DNA from: Proteobacteria bacterium UBA1278
GTDB lineage: Bacteria > Pseudomonadota > Gammaproteobacteria > Comchoanobacterales > Comchoanobacteraceae
Reading direction: 5' to 3'
Length of the DNA stretch: 7,029 bases
NCBI GenBank assembly: GCA_002308435.1
Contig: DBUY01000027.1
Coordinates: forward strand, 1-7,029
This document shows positions 1-5,750 of the stretch, piece by piece. The position numbers and the translations under genes are program-made. The notes under the pieces were generated by a model. That model was not told the origin of the DNA. It searched no databases and saw only the letters and a program-made list of their open reading frames with translations. The stretch's first letter is position 1, and each line of letters opens with the position of its first letter.

Positions 1-12
1 ATAATTTGACAT
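1..12 (-). CDS. Start of a second gene paralogous to the 258-aa protein (partial, runs off left edge)
   Basis: Only four codons are visible, reading MSNY on the minus strand from an ATG at 12. The 12 bases are identical to the first 12 bases of the gene that starts at 1115, which also begins MSNY. An AAGGT ribosome binding site (plus-strand positions 19-23) lies 6 bases before the ATG, and an extended -10 element lies upstream at the same distance as in the other gene. Together these suggest a tandem paralogue lying downstream in the same orientation with its own promoter. The product is not recognised. Four codons alone are weak evidence; the matching promoter spacing is what makes the call reasonable. 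Confidence 0.5.
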
Positions 13-49
13 GTAATGACCTTTTTTATGTTATTATTATGATTGTTAC

Positions 50-58
50 AATATCACA
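50..58 (-). promoter_or_regulatory. Extended -10 promoter for the gene starting at 12
   Basis: On the minus strand this reads TGTGATATT, a TGn motif followed by GATATT (4 of 6 to TATAAT). The first base lies 46 bases before the ATG at 12. No good -35 is seen; the nearest is TTGCTG at 76-71 with a short 15-base spacer. The first seven bases, TGTGATA, are the same as in the promoter of the paralogue at 1153-1161. Confidence 0.4.
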
Positions 59-198
59 TTAAAGTGTATTCAGCAAGGGCTTTTTGCACAAGCACTCAAA
101 CAAAGGACCAAAATTAGCAACATCGTCATGATTTAGGAAAATAGGAGTCACTTATTTTATATAAAACCTATGACAAGACTCATGTCACGCAAACGTTC

Positions 199-228
199 AG
201 CCTATGATCAGCCACATCATAATAGGCT
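199..228. repeat. Imperfect inverted repeat (hairpin)
   Basis: AGCCTAT (199-205) pairs with ATAGGCT (222-228), and GAT (206-208) pairs with ATC (216-218) after a three-base bulge, leaving a seven-base loop. It is not followed by a T run in either direction, so it is not a typical intrinsic terminator. It lies downstream of the real terminator for minus-strand transcripts and upstream of the promoter at 50-58, so a regulatory role or mere chance are both possible. Confidence 0.35.
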
Positions 229-271
229 ATATAAAAAAACATCGAAGTGTTAGAAGTTAATGATCGGCCAT

Positions 272-300
272 AAAAAAAGGCCCTAATTGGGCCTTTTTTT
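272..300. terminator. Bidirectional intrinsic terminator
   Basis: Seven A, then GGCCC, a TAATT loop, GGGCC and seven T form a perfect 12-base inverted repeat that ends in a T run on either strand. It starts 38 bases past the stop of the 258-residue minus-strand gene, so it should end that transcript before the next paralogue. It would equally stop any plus-strand transcript entering from the left. Confidence 0.9.
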
Positions 301-338
301 CGATTTGTCACTTGAATAAATCAAGTAACAGAATGTAG

Positions 339-1115
339 TTACACAGATGGTGTATGACTATGATCGCAACTGCAATCTGAATCACCACACTCAGTCACGA
401 CATCTACATTGCTTGTTCTGTCTTCTAGAGCAACAGCATTTACAGATTTCTGTCCATCTTGTGAAACAACCAATGAGGTCATCCCGCTCCATACCGAGCT
501 TAGATCCTCACTAATATTGGTCATGATGTTATCGAAAGCCACTGCAAAGTCAGCTAGATAGTTTGATATTACAACCATCGCGTGATTTAACTGTGTCACG
601 AGATAATCAACATAACCAGAAACAGAAGAAGGGTCAGCAGCAACTACTATGTCAGTGTCCTCATAAGTCACTTCAGACAACTCGGATTGGCAATCAGAAT
701 CATTGCTACAAGAATCCTCAGAGTCAATGTCGCTGGCAAATGTCACTGTGGCAACAGGCTTAGTGACCTGATAAGCAACAGCAGCAGCAGACACAGCAGC
801 GGCGACAGCAGCTATCGTGTAGTAATGCGATGGCGCTAATTCCGGAAGTGAAACTGACGCGATGTAATCAGATGCGCCTGAAATCGCAGCAGCAGATTTT
901 GTTGAAACAGTTGTTACGACAGCATCTGCACCAGATTGTAAATACTCACCAGCAGTAGATACTGCATCACTAACGCCAGCAATAGCAATCCCTGCACGCA
1001 TTTGAACACTAGAGATTCCCGAAGAAACCTGATCGGTAACCACAGCAATGCTTGGCTTGATGGCAGCACCAAGAATTTGTCTTGCGATGACAGCATTTGT
1101 TGTATAATTTGACAT
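339..1115 (-). CDS. Unrecognised Ala/Ser/Val-rich protein with one hydrophobic segment and a Cys/His tail
   Basis: I do not recognise this 258-residue protein. Residues 10-90 are rich in Ala, Ser, Val, Gly and Thr with scattered Asp, suggesting amphipathic helices. Residues 98-116 form the only convincing membrane-spanning or buried helix. It is followed by an acidic Ser/Asp stretch with two cysteines (C136, C142), a helical region at about 165-200, and a tail with C243, C248, C250, H252 and H254 among aspartates. All five cysteines lie after the hydrophobic segment. There is no cleavable signal peptide. The start at 1115 is supported by AGGA (1126-1123) and an extended -10 at 1161-1153. It lies 246 bases downstream of a metal transporter on the same strand and is followed by a strong terminator, and a probable paralogue begins at 12. 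The Cys/His tail could bind metal, which is inference only; a membrane-associated or secreted accessory protein is also possible. Confidence 0.75.
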   Translation of the reverse strand: MSNYTTNAVIARQILGAAIKPSIAVVTDQVSSGISSVQMRAGIAIAGVSDAVSTAGEYLQSGADAVVTTVSTKSAAAISGASDYIASVSLPELAPSHYYTIAAVAAAVSAAAVAYQVTKPVATVTFASDIDSEDSCSNDSDCQSELSEVTYEDTDIVVAADPSSVSGYVDYLVTQLNHAMVVISNYLADFAVAFDNIMTNISEDLSSVWSGMTSLVVSQDGQKSVNAVALEDRTSNVDVVTECGDSDCSCDHSHTPSV

Positions 1116-1152
1116 AGAATTATCCTAATTATTTGAGTTATTGTACCGATAT

Positions 1153-1161
1153 ATTATCACA
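1153..1161 (-). promoter_or_regulatory. Extended -10 promoter for the 258-aa gene
   Basis: On the minus strand this reads TGTGATAAT: a TGn motif followed by GATAAT, five of six to the consensus -10. It sits 46 bases before the ATG at 1115, the same distance as in the left-edge paralogue. The -35 position (1181-1176, TCTTTA) is poor, as is common for extended -10 promoters. The A/T-rich stretch just upstream (1165-1200) could act as an UP-like element. The rest of the gap up to 1361 shows no gene and no clear terminator for the transporter. Confidence 0.55.
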
Positions 1162-1361
1162 CATATAATAAAAAATAAAGAATTATTTCAGATAAACAGA
1201 GATTTATAATGGGAAATATTGCACGACTAGAACATATCAACTGTTCATAAAGCATCAAAAACTTATCATCGGCCTGGCAAGAAATTCCAATTATTGTTGT
1301 GTTGTGTCAAAAAAAGAACAGATTGGAACAGAGCATATAATTGCTATTGTACGCATCAGAC

Positions 1362-2501
1362 TCAAACAACTCGAGAATACAGCTTAAAACGTGTTGGATA
1401 AGCACATTCCGAGAATGCAGCAGACATTGATGTCAGTAAACGCTTACCTTGACGCACACCAATTGCTTCAGCAAGATGTAGCTCAACGAATAATACCTCA
1501 TCATGGTAATGTAGAATCAACGCATCATACTGACAATCGAATGATTCGAGTATCGGGGTTATCATCCTTTGAACAGTTCTCCTGGAAGGAAGCTTAGAGC
1601 CTATATCATGCAGATAGGTATCATCCTCCGCATCAATATGTACAACCACATCGACGATCTCCTTAAACTTCCTCATCACCGAACGACGCATCTGATCGCC
1701 AATAAAATGACCCTCGGAGACGCTTATGAAGGGCTCTGTGATAATATGTGCATCGATATACACGTCACCAGCTTGTTTACGCGTTCGCAACTCATGAACG
1801 CCAACCACACCGGCACAAGACAAAATATAGCGCTCCAAGGCTTGTAAGCGATCAGATTCAATACCCCCATCAATCAGCTCTCGCACGCCTTTGTAAGCAA
1901 TACGATAACCCATTCGAATAATTAAAAACCCAATAATGACAGCAGCAATACCATCGAAATGGAAGTTGGGTAACAATAAGTCAAAAACAGCGCTTAGTAA
2001 AACGATTAAACTACTGAACGCATCGCTACGCTGATGCGAAGCACTAGCCGCTAAAAGATCTGACTGAACCGTATCAGCGGTGGCAGAAGCATAGCGATAG
2101 AGTAATTCGTTTAGAACCATAGTAATCGTAGAAATCAAAATTACCAAATCACTACGAACAGCATGCGTAACCTGATATACCAGCGCTTCATACACAATGC
2201 CGCAGCCGACAACAGCAAGTAAAACTGAGAGTAGTAAGCAAGCAAGCGTCTCAATACGACGATAACCATATGGATGCGCTTGGTCAGGTGGTCGGCTTGC
2301 AGCCTGACAAGCAAAATACGTGACCCCATCCATTAACAAATCAAGGAAGGTGTGCAAACCATCTGCAACCAACGCATCACTATACCCATAAATCCCAACA
2401 ACAATTTGCCCTAAACTCATCACCGCATTAGCAATTGCTAGGAACATGACCGTACGCAGTACAAGTTGCATGCGCTGCTTTCGAGAATAAGATGACGACA
2501 T
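1362..2501 (-). CDS. Cation diffusion facilitator (CDF) family metal transporter with an extra C-terminal domain
   Basis: This 379-residue inner-membrane protein should export divalent metal ions (Zn, Fe, Mn or similar) from the cytoplasm by proton antiport. Six hydrophobic segments are seen at about 15-38, 43-65, 86-107, 117-137, 158-178 and 184-200. The transport site is present: D47, H50 and D54 in segment 2 and H156/D160 (HQRSD) in segment 5. The family's HPYG motif follows segment 2 (76-79). The cytoplasmic domain (about 205-292) has the usual GVHELRTRK and VHID motifs and H265 of the SEGH motif, typical of the metal-sensing dimer domain. A further 80 residues (300-379) contain LHYHDE followed by a VELHL strand and resemble a second, diverged copy of that domain; FieF-like members stop near residue 300. 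The metal cannot be told from sequence. The start is placed at 2501 because its promoter lies about 20 bases upstream, but there is no ribosome binding site; M11 (2471) is an alternative. Confidence 0.92.
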   Translation of the reverse strand: MSSSYSRKQRMQLVLRTVMFLAIANAVMSLGQIVVGIYGYSDALVADGLHTFLDLLMDGVTYFACQAASRPPDQAHPYGYRRIETLACLLLSVLLAVVGCGIVYEALVYQVTHAVRSDLVILISTITMVLNELLYRYASATADTVQSDLLAASASHQRSDAFSSLIVLLSAVFDLLLPNFHFDGIAAVIIGFLIIRMGYRIAYKGVRELIDGGIESDRLQALERYILSCAGVVGVHELRTRKQAGDVYIDAHIITEPFISVSEGHFIGDQMRRSVMRKFKEIVDVVVHIDAEDDTYLHDIGSKLPSRRTVQRMITPILESFDCQYDALILHYHDEVLFVELHLAEAIGVRQGKRLLTSMSAAFSECAYPTRFKLYSRVV

Positions 2502-2528
2502 ATGCAGAACAAAAAGAGTAACCTACTG

Positions 2529-2557
2529 ATGATAACACAAGGTGAATAAGAGTCCAA
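2529..2557 (-). promoter_or_regulatory. Promoter for the CDF transporter
   Basis: On the minus strand TTGGAC (2557-2552) is followed by 17 bases and TATCAT (2534-2529), five of six to the consensus -10 and preceded by a TGn extension. Transcription would start near 2522, leaving a leader of about 20 bases without a Shine-Dalgarno sequence. Its -35 lies 10 bases from the -35 of the divergent promoter, so a single regulator could act on both. Confidence 0.5.
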
Positions 2558-2567
2558 ATACAGCGTC

Positions 2568-2596
2568 TTGACATTCATGTTCTCACTATGTACTCT
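2568..2596 (+). promoter_or_regulatory. Promoter for the 102-aa gene
   Basis: A perfect TTGACA (2568-2573) is followed by a 17-base spacer and a weak -10, TACTCT (2591-2596, three of six). The transcript would start near 2603, about 23 bases before the ATG at 2626. The poor -10 lowers confidence or suggests dependence on an activator. Confidence 0.4.
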
Positions 2597-2625
2597 AACA
2601 TCTATATTCAATATACGCTTACCTC

Positions 2626-2934
2626 ATGTCATACGAAATCAACGCAACATTTATCGTCATCACTAATAACTACGCACTGGTCAAATATGATCAACATCGA
2701 AAGGATAGTCATTACACAGTAAAAGCTGTACTCGGATCACATGCTGACCTATCGGTATCACAGCCTGAACGACTCAATCAAAACAGCATGACAACGCTAT
2801 TGATCCCAAAAAAAACATACGACAAGCATGCGAGCAATCTAAAATCAGGTCGAGAGATTGCCATACGAGGCACACTAATGATGCACAGCAGAACATTCCA
2901 TCCAGTATATGTAAAAGAAATCGCATCAGCGTAA
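2626..2934 (+). CDS. Small protein, possibly an OB-fold ssDNA-binding (SSB/PriB-like) protein
   Basis: The product has 102 residues, close to the length of PriB (104 in E. coli). Its layout looks like a small OB fold: predicted strands at 5-22 and 29-37, a Ser/Asn/Gln-rich loop, a strand at 55-61, a short helix, then LKSGREIAIRGTL (about 72-84) and a final strand ending VKEIA. The G-x-x-(I/V)-x-(I/V)-x-G pattern followed by a basic/aromatic loop and a last strand is typical of SSB and PriB C-terminal halves. The N-terminal half does not match strongly, so no name is given. The protein is basic, with many Lys, Arg and His. No signal peptide or membrane segment is seen. There is no ribosome binding site before the ATG; the leader is short. 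It is transcribed divergently from the metal transporter and is followed after 47 bases by the next promoter, so it is probably monocistronic. An alternative is an unrelated lineage-specific small protein. Confidence 0.6.
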   Translation: MSYEINATFIVITNNYALVKYDQHRKDSHYTVKAVLGSHADLSVSQPERLNQNSMTTLLIPKKTYDKHASNLKSGREIAIRGTLMMHSRTFHPVYVKEIASA

Positions 2935-2981
2935 TCGATCTAGAAAAGAACAAGTATTTAGCCATAGAATGACGCAAACAC

Positions 2982-3010
2982 TTGACAGTGGAAGAATAAC
3001 CGGATCTAAT
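2982..3010 (+). promoter_or_regulatory. Strong sigma70-type promoter upstream of the 52-codon frame and rodZ
   Basis: TTGACA (2982-2987, six of six) is separated by exactly 17 bases from TCTAAT (3005-3010, five of six). This is the closest match to consensus in the window. Transcription would begin near 3017, 22 bases before the ATG at 3039. Confidence 0.75.
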
Positions 3011-3038
3011 TAAAATTATAACGTATCAGGAGATAGCC

Positions 3039-3197
3039 ATGCACCTAACATTGCTAAGTAAAGTACTTACGTATACCTACAAGATAGCACTGCACAAGAT
3101 TGTGACAGGGCATCTCGTTTTTTATATTGCTAGTCAGTGGAAATTTCTCAGCTCACAGGGATACCAACTACTGACAAACATACAGTTTGTAATGTAA
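3039..3197 (+). CDS. Small 52-aa basic hydrophobic protein or leader peptide upstream of rodZ
   Basis: I do not recognise this 52-residue product. The case for it rests on signals: AGGAG (3028-3032) sits 6 bases before the ATG, and the best promoter in the window ends 28 bases upstream. The peptide has four lysines, three histidines and no acidic residue, arginine or cysteine. Residues 9-37 are strongly hydrophobic and aromatic with spaced lysines, suggesting a cationic amphipathic or membrane-associated helix. The stop falls 11 bases before the rodZ-like ATG at 3209, which lacks a ribosome binding site of its own, so translation of this frame may feed ribosomes to rodZ. It could be a functional small membrane protein, a leader that couples translation, or a degraded remnant of the gene once upstream of rodZ (pilW/pilF in E. 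coli); no TPR signature supports the last option. Confidence 0.5.
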   Translation: MHLTLLSKVLTYTYKIALHKIVTGHLVFYIASQWKFLSSQGYQLLTNIQFVM

Positions 3198-3208
3198 CTG
3201 CCTTGTCT

Positions 3209-3739
3209 ATGAATAGCGTAAGCGATTACATAACAGAGACTCAAGACGGTGATGATCCGATTGCAGATATCGGCACTTACTTGAAAAAAATCAGAACACA
3301 AAGCAACTTTTCTGTAGAGAAACTTGCTGAGCACACCAAAATTCGTAAAGAAAACATACTCGCGATTGAAAACAACGAAGAACTATCGCATGTACCCAAT
3401 GCATATCATCGAGGATACGTGAAATGTTATTGCCTGTTTTTTGGATTGGATGCAAACAAGATTCTAGAGCAATTGCCAGCAGAGAAGTATGAAATACCAG
3501 TCAGTAGCTATAGCCCTGTAAACACATTTCAAGTCAGAAGATCCGGCGAACCAAAAGAAGACAAAGTCTCATCACCCAGGAGCGGCCGTAATAAGTTACT
3601 GAGCTTAGTCGCCTTGTGTGCAATATTTGGTTACTCTGGTTATCAACAATATCAACGCGCCCAGTCAGCACAAGAGCCAGCACAATCTCAGATTACTGAA
3701 GAGCAAGGACAGATGGGCTCCATCATTAACATTTCCTAG
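3209..3739 (+). CDS. rodZ: Short RodZ-like helix-turn-helix membrane protein
   Basis: The 176-residue product resembles the N-terminal two thirds of RodZ, the inner-membrane protein that binds MreB and links the cell-shape cytoskeleton to the wall-building machinery. Residues 19-90 form the cytoplasmic helix-turn-helix domain: IGTYLKKIR, SVEKLAEHTKI, then AIENN, and RGYVKCYCLFFGL, which matches the RGYIRSYARL-type helix where MreB is contacted. A basic linker (108-128) leads to one membrane segment at 129-145, giving an N-in topology. Only about 30 Gln/Ala-rich residues follow, so the periplasmic beta domain of E. coli RodZ (337 residues) is missing. The ATG at 3209 is chosen because the upstream extension to a GTG at 3137 overlaps the 52-codon frame and adds residues unlike RodZ. 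Position before hisS supports the call; ispG, which usually lies between them, is absent. A lineage-specific transcription regulator with a membrane anchor is less likely. Confidence 0.75.
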   Translation: MNSVSDYITETQDGDDPIADIGTYLKKIRTQSNFSVEKLAEHTKIRKENILAIENNEELSHVPNAYHRGYVKCYCLFFGLDANKILEQLPAEKYEIPVSSYSPVNTFQVRRSGEPKEDKVSSPRSGRNKLLSLVALCAIFGYSGYQQYQRAQSAQEPAQSQITEEQGQMGSIINIS

Positions 3740-3808
3740 TCAATTAGGATTAGACAACGCGCACAGGGCAATAATGGCAACAATATGATGTCATGTCACA
3801 GCCTCGAG

Positions 3809-3838
3809 TAGACACAACAGTACAAATAACAGTATAAT
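3809..3838 (+). promoter_or_regulatory. Promoter for the hisS-yfgM-der operon
   Basis: TAGACA (3809-3814, five of six) is followed by an 18-base spacer and a perfect TATAAT (3833-3838). Transcription would start near 3845, about 20 bases before the hisS ATG. No terminator hairpin is seen between rodZ and this promoter, so read-through from rodZ probably adds to expression. Confidence 0.65.
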
Positions 3839-3864
3839 AACAAGAAGATCAGACTGAAAAATCA

Positions 3865-5133
3865 ATGACCACCCTTAAGTCAATACGTGGATTTCACGAC
3901 ATTCACGAGACAATAACTACCTGGCAACAGGTGGAACAGATAATGAAAAGCCTTGCCTCGCAATATGGCTACAACGAGATCCGAACCCCAATGCTAGAGG
4001 ACTCCCGCCTATTTGAACGAAGTATTGGCGCAACATCAGATATTGTACACAAGGAAATGTACACCTTTAATGATAAAAATGAACAGTCTGTAAGCTTAAG
4101 ACCAGAGGGAACCGCAGCGGTAGTAAGATCATGTATTGAAAACAACCTACTCTACACACAACCGAGAAAATATTACTATTTAGGCAGTATGTTCAGACGA
4201 GAGCGCCCTCAAAGAGGCCGACTGCGACAATTTCATCAGTTCGGGTTGGAATGTCTAGGGCACGAAGAGCCGTATGCAGATGTTGAACAGCTGTGTATTA
4301 TTCAACGCTTATGGCGAACATTGGGCATTGAAGATAAAATTACACTTGAAATAAACTATATTGGCTCACAAGCAACGCGAACAACGTATACAGCTGCGCT
4401 GAAAGAGTACTACAAACCACATAAAGACCAAATGTCCGATATTGATCAAATACGCTGGCAGGATAACACACTACGTCTGTTAGACTCTAAGGCATCCATG
4501 CTAGTTGAATTGAATAAGAGTGCACCAACAATTGATAAATTTTACTCAGAAAAAGAAATAGAGATCGTCAAATTAATCGAGTTGCTTTGTCAAGAAAATC
4601 ATATCAACTACACACACAATCGTCGACTAATGCGAGGACTAGATTACTATAGCGGGCTCATCTATGAATGGAAAAGCGAATGTCTAGGCGCGCAGGGCAC
4701 TGTGTGTGGCGGTGGACGCTATGATCAGCTATTTGAACAACTAGGCGCACAGCGTACTGGGGCATGTGGTTTCTCGATTGGAATAGAGCGATTAATCGAA
4801 CTGACAGGAGAACTCAACCCCCTACTCGATCAACCATGCATACACTTGATCACACCAACTGATACAACACTACCAAAACTCATGACACTTGTAGAATCAT
4901 TACGAGACACCCTCCCAACCCACCAGTTTTATCTACACACTCAATGCGGTAAAATCGGCAGCATGATCAAAAAAGCGGTGAAAATGAAAGCCAACGCAAT
5001 CATAATACTTGGTGATGAGGAACTGAAAGAAGCAGTTGTGACGATGAAACAGCTGGATACACAGGAGCAACGCACGGTTGCTATCACAGAATTAGCAGAC
5101 ACCATCAATGAGATATTGCCATGTATTCACTAG
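3865..5133 (+). CDS. hisS: Histidyl-tRNA synthetase
   Basis: This cytoplasmic class II enzyme charges tRNA-His with histidine using ATP. The 422-residue length is close to the 424 of E. coli HisRS. The catalytic core has motif 1 (about 35-50), RPEGT (79-83), motif 2 with FRRERPQ (110-116) and QFHQFGLE (122-129), the histidine-specific RGLDYY (257-262, with the catalytic-loop arginine R257), GGGRYD (282-287), and motif 3 GFSIGIER (302-309). The anticodon-binding alpha/beta domain occupies about 325-422. The complete set of active-site motifs and the anticodon domain exclude the HisZ regulatory paralogue. It has its own promoter but no clear ribosome binding site before the ATG. Its last 13 bases overlap the start of the next gene, so the two are probably translationally coupled. 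Nothing suggests damage. Confidence 0.98.
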   Translation: MTTLKSIRGFHDIHETITTWQQVEQIMKSLASQYGYNEIRTPMLEDSRLFERSIGATSDIVHKEMYTFNDKNEQSVSLRPEGTAAVVRSCIENNLLYTQPRKYYYLGSMFRRERPQRGRLRQFHQFGLECLGHEEPYADVEQLCIIQRLWRTLGIEDKITLEINYIGSQATRTTYTAALKEYYKPHKDQMSDIDQIRWQDNTLRLLDSKASMLVELNKSAPTIDKFYSEKEIEIVKLIELLCQENHINYTHNRRLMRGLDYYSGLIYEWKSECLGAQGTVCGGGRYDQLFEQLGAQRTGACGFSIGIERLIELTGELNPLLDQPCIHLITPTDTTLPKLMTLVESLRDTLPTHQFYLHTQCGKIGSMIKKAVKMKANAIIILGDEELKEAVVTMKQLDTQEQRTVAITELADTINEILPCIH

Positions 5134-5750
5134 TACAACATACCATTAATCAGTGCCAGCGACACGCCAAAACCATCTACATGACAATTGGCACAATGAT
5201 GATCGCAATTATCATCAGCTTTAGCTATCAGAGCTACCAGCTTACACAGCAGAATAAAGTAGCAGATGCCTTCTTTGAACTAACAAGAAAAGGGTCACAA
5301 CCGAGCATAGAACATTTAGCGATTTTTGCCAAAAAACACGAAGGAACAATTTTCAGTGACCTCTGTCGACTAAAACTCGCCGTAATGTATTATCATCTAG
5401 GAAATAATCAGTCATTAGTCATAGAAAACCTGGAGAAAATAATCACCACTTCCACACGCAACAACATGCAGTCACTGGCTGCGTATCGACTGGCAAACTT
5501 CATTAAAAACACTGACCCGAACAAGGCGCTTGTATTGACCGAAAAAATTCACACCAAGAGCTTGCGTCACCTTCGCGGGCTACTACGTGCTGAGTTATAC
5601 CGAAAAAATAACGATCAAGCAAAAGCATTACTCGAGATCAATAGCCTTCTGTCCGACATTGAAATTGATAACGAGTCTGATAGCAAGCTAGTGATCGAGC
5701 TAGCAACGCAAGAAAAAAGACAAATCATCAATGAACAAAAGCAAACCTGA
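5121..5750 (+). CDS. yfgM: YfgM-like membrane-anchored TPR protein
   Basis: The 209-residue protein has a short cytoplasmic N-terminus, one membrane segment at about 19-35 and a helical, periplasm-facing remainder with TPR-like helix pairs (for example 76-95, 114-128 and 149-172, the last containing LRGLLRAELYRKNNDQAKALL). Length, topology and the position just after hisS match E. coli YfgM (206 residues), which associates with the SecYEG translocon and the chaperone PpiD and helps proteins released into the periplasm. Sequence resemblance is modest and rests on the TPR pattern, so context carries much of the call. The start overlaps hisS by 13 bases; a later ATG (5181, M21) would remove the cytoplasmic part and is less likely. 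The 3' end overlaps der by 20 bases. In E. coli bamB lies between yfgM and der; here there is no room for it. Confidence 0.8.
   Translation: MYSLVQHTINQCQRHAKTIYMTIGTMMIAIIISFSYQSYQLTQQNKVADAFFELTRKGSQPSIEHLAIFAKKHEGTIFSDLCRLKLAVMYYHLGNNQSLVIENLEKIITTSTRNNMQSLAAYRLANFIKNTDPNKALVLTEKIHTKSLRHLRGLLRAELYRKNNDQAKALLEINSLLSDIEIDNESDSKLVIELATQEKRQIINEQKQT

Larger units (their letters stand above)
13..338. other. Intergenic region between two tandem minus-strand genes
   Basis: No reading frame of credible length or start signal was found on either strand in these 326 bases, and no tRNA-like fold was seen. The region holds, from left to right on the plus strand, the ribosome binding site and promoter of the left-edge gene, an imperfect hairpin at 199-228 and the terminator at 272-300. 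The stretch 80-190 shows nothing beyond a short TGACA/TGTCA inverted repeat (171-187). Confidence 0.6.

Noticed and set aside
563..763. Plus-strand frame, Gln/Arg-rich, opposite the 258-aa gene
   Set aside because: It has no ribosome binding site, and its Gln-rich composition is the expected reverse reading of Ala/Ser-rich codons.
1309..1345. Possible terminator after the metal transporter (T run on the minus strand)
   Set aside because: The T run is preceded by a direct repeat (GAACAGA / GAACAGA on the plus strand) and only a distant four-base-pair stem, not a stable hairpin.
1291..1356. A 21-codon minus-strand frame starting 5 bases after the transporter stop
   Set aside because: It is very short, has no ribosome binding site and its composition is not informative; chance is the simplest explanation.
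1391..1847. Plus-strand open frames within the transporter gene
   Set aside because: They lie antisense to a clear CDF coding sequence with all expected motifs and have no start signals; they are shadows.
3137..3208. In-frame extension of the rodZ-like gene to a GTG start at 3137
   Set aside because: The extra 24 residues are unlike RodZ N-termini, there is no ribosome binding site before the GTG, and the stretch overlaps a well-signalled frame in another phase. ATG 3209 gives a typical RodZ N-terminus.
3865..5133. HisZ, the catalytically inactive HisS paralogue
   Set aside because: All class II motifs, the RGLDYY histidine-specific loop and a full anticodon-binding domain are present.
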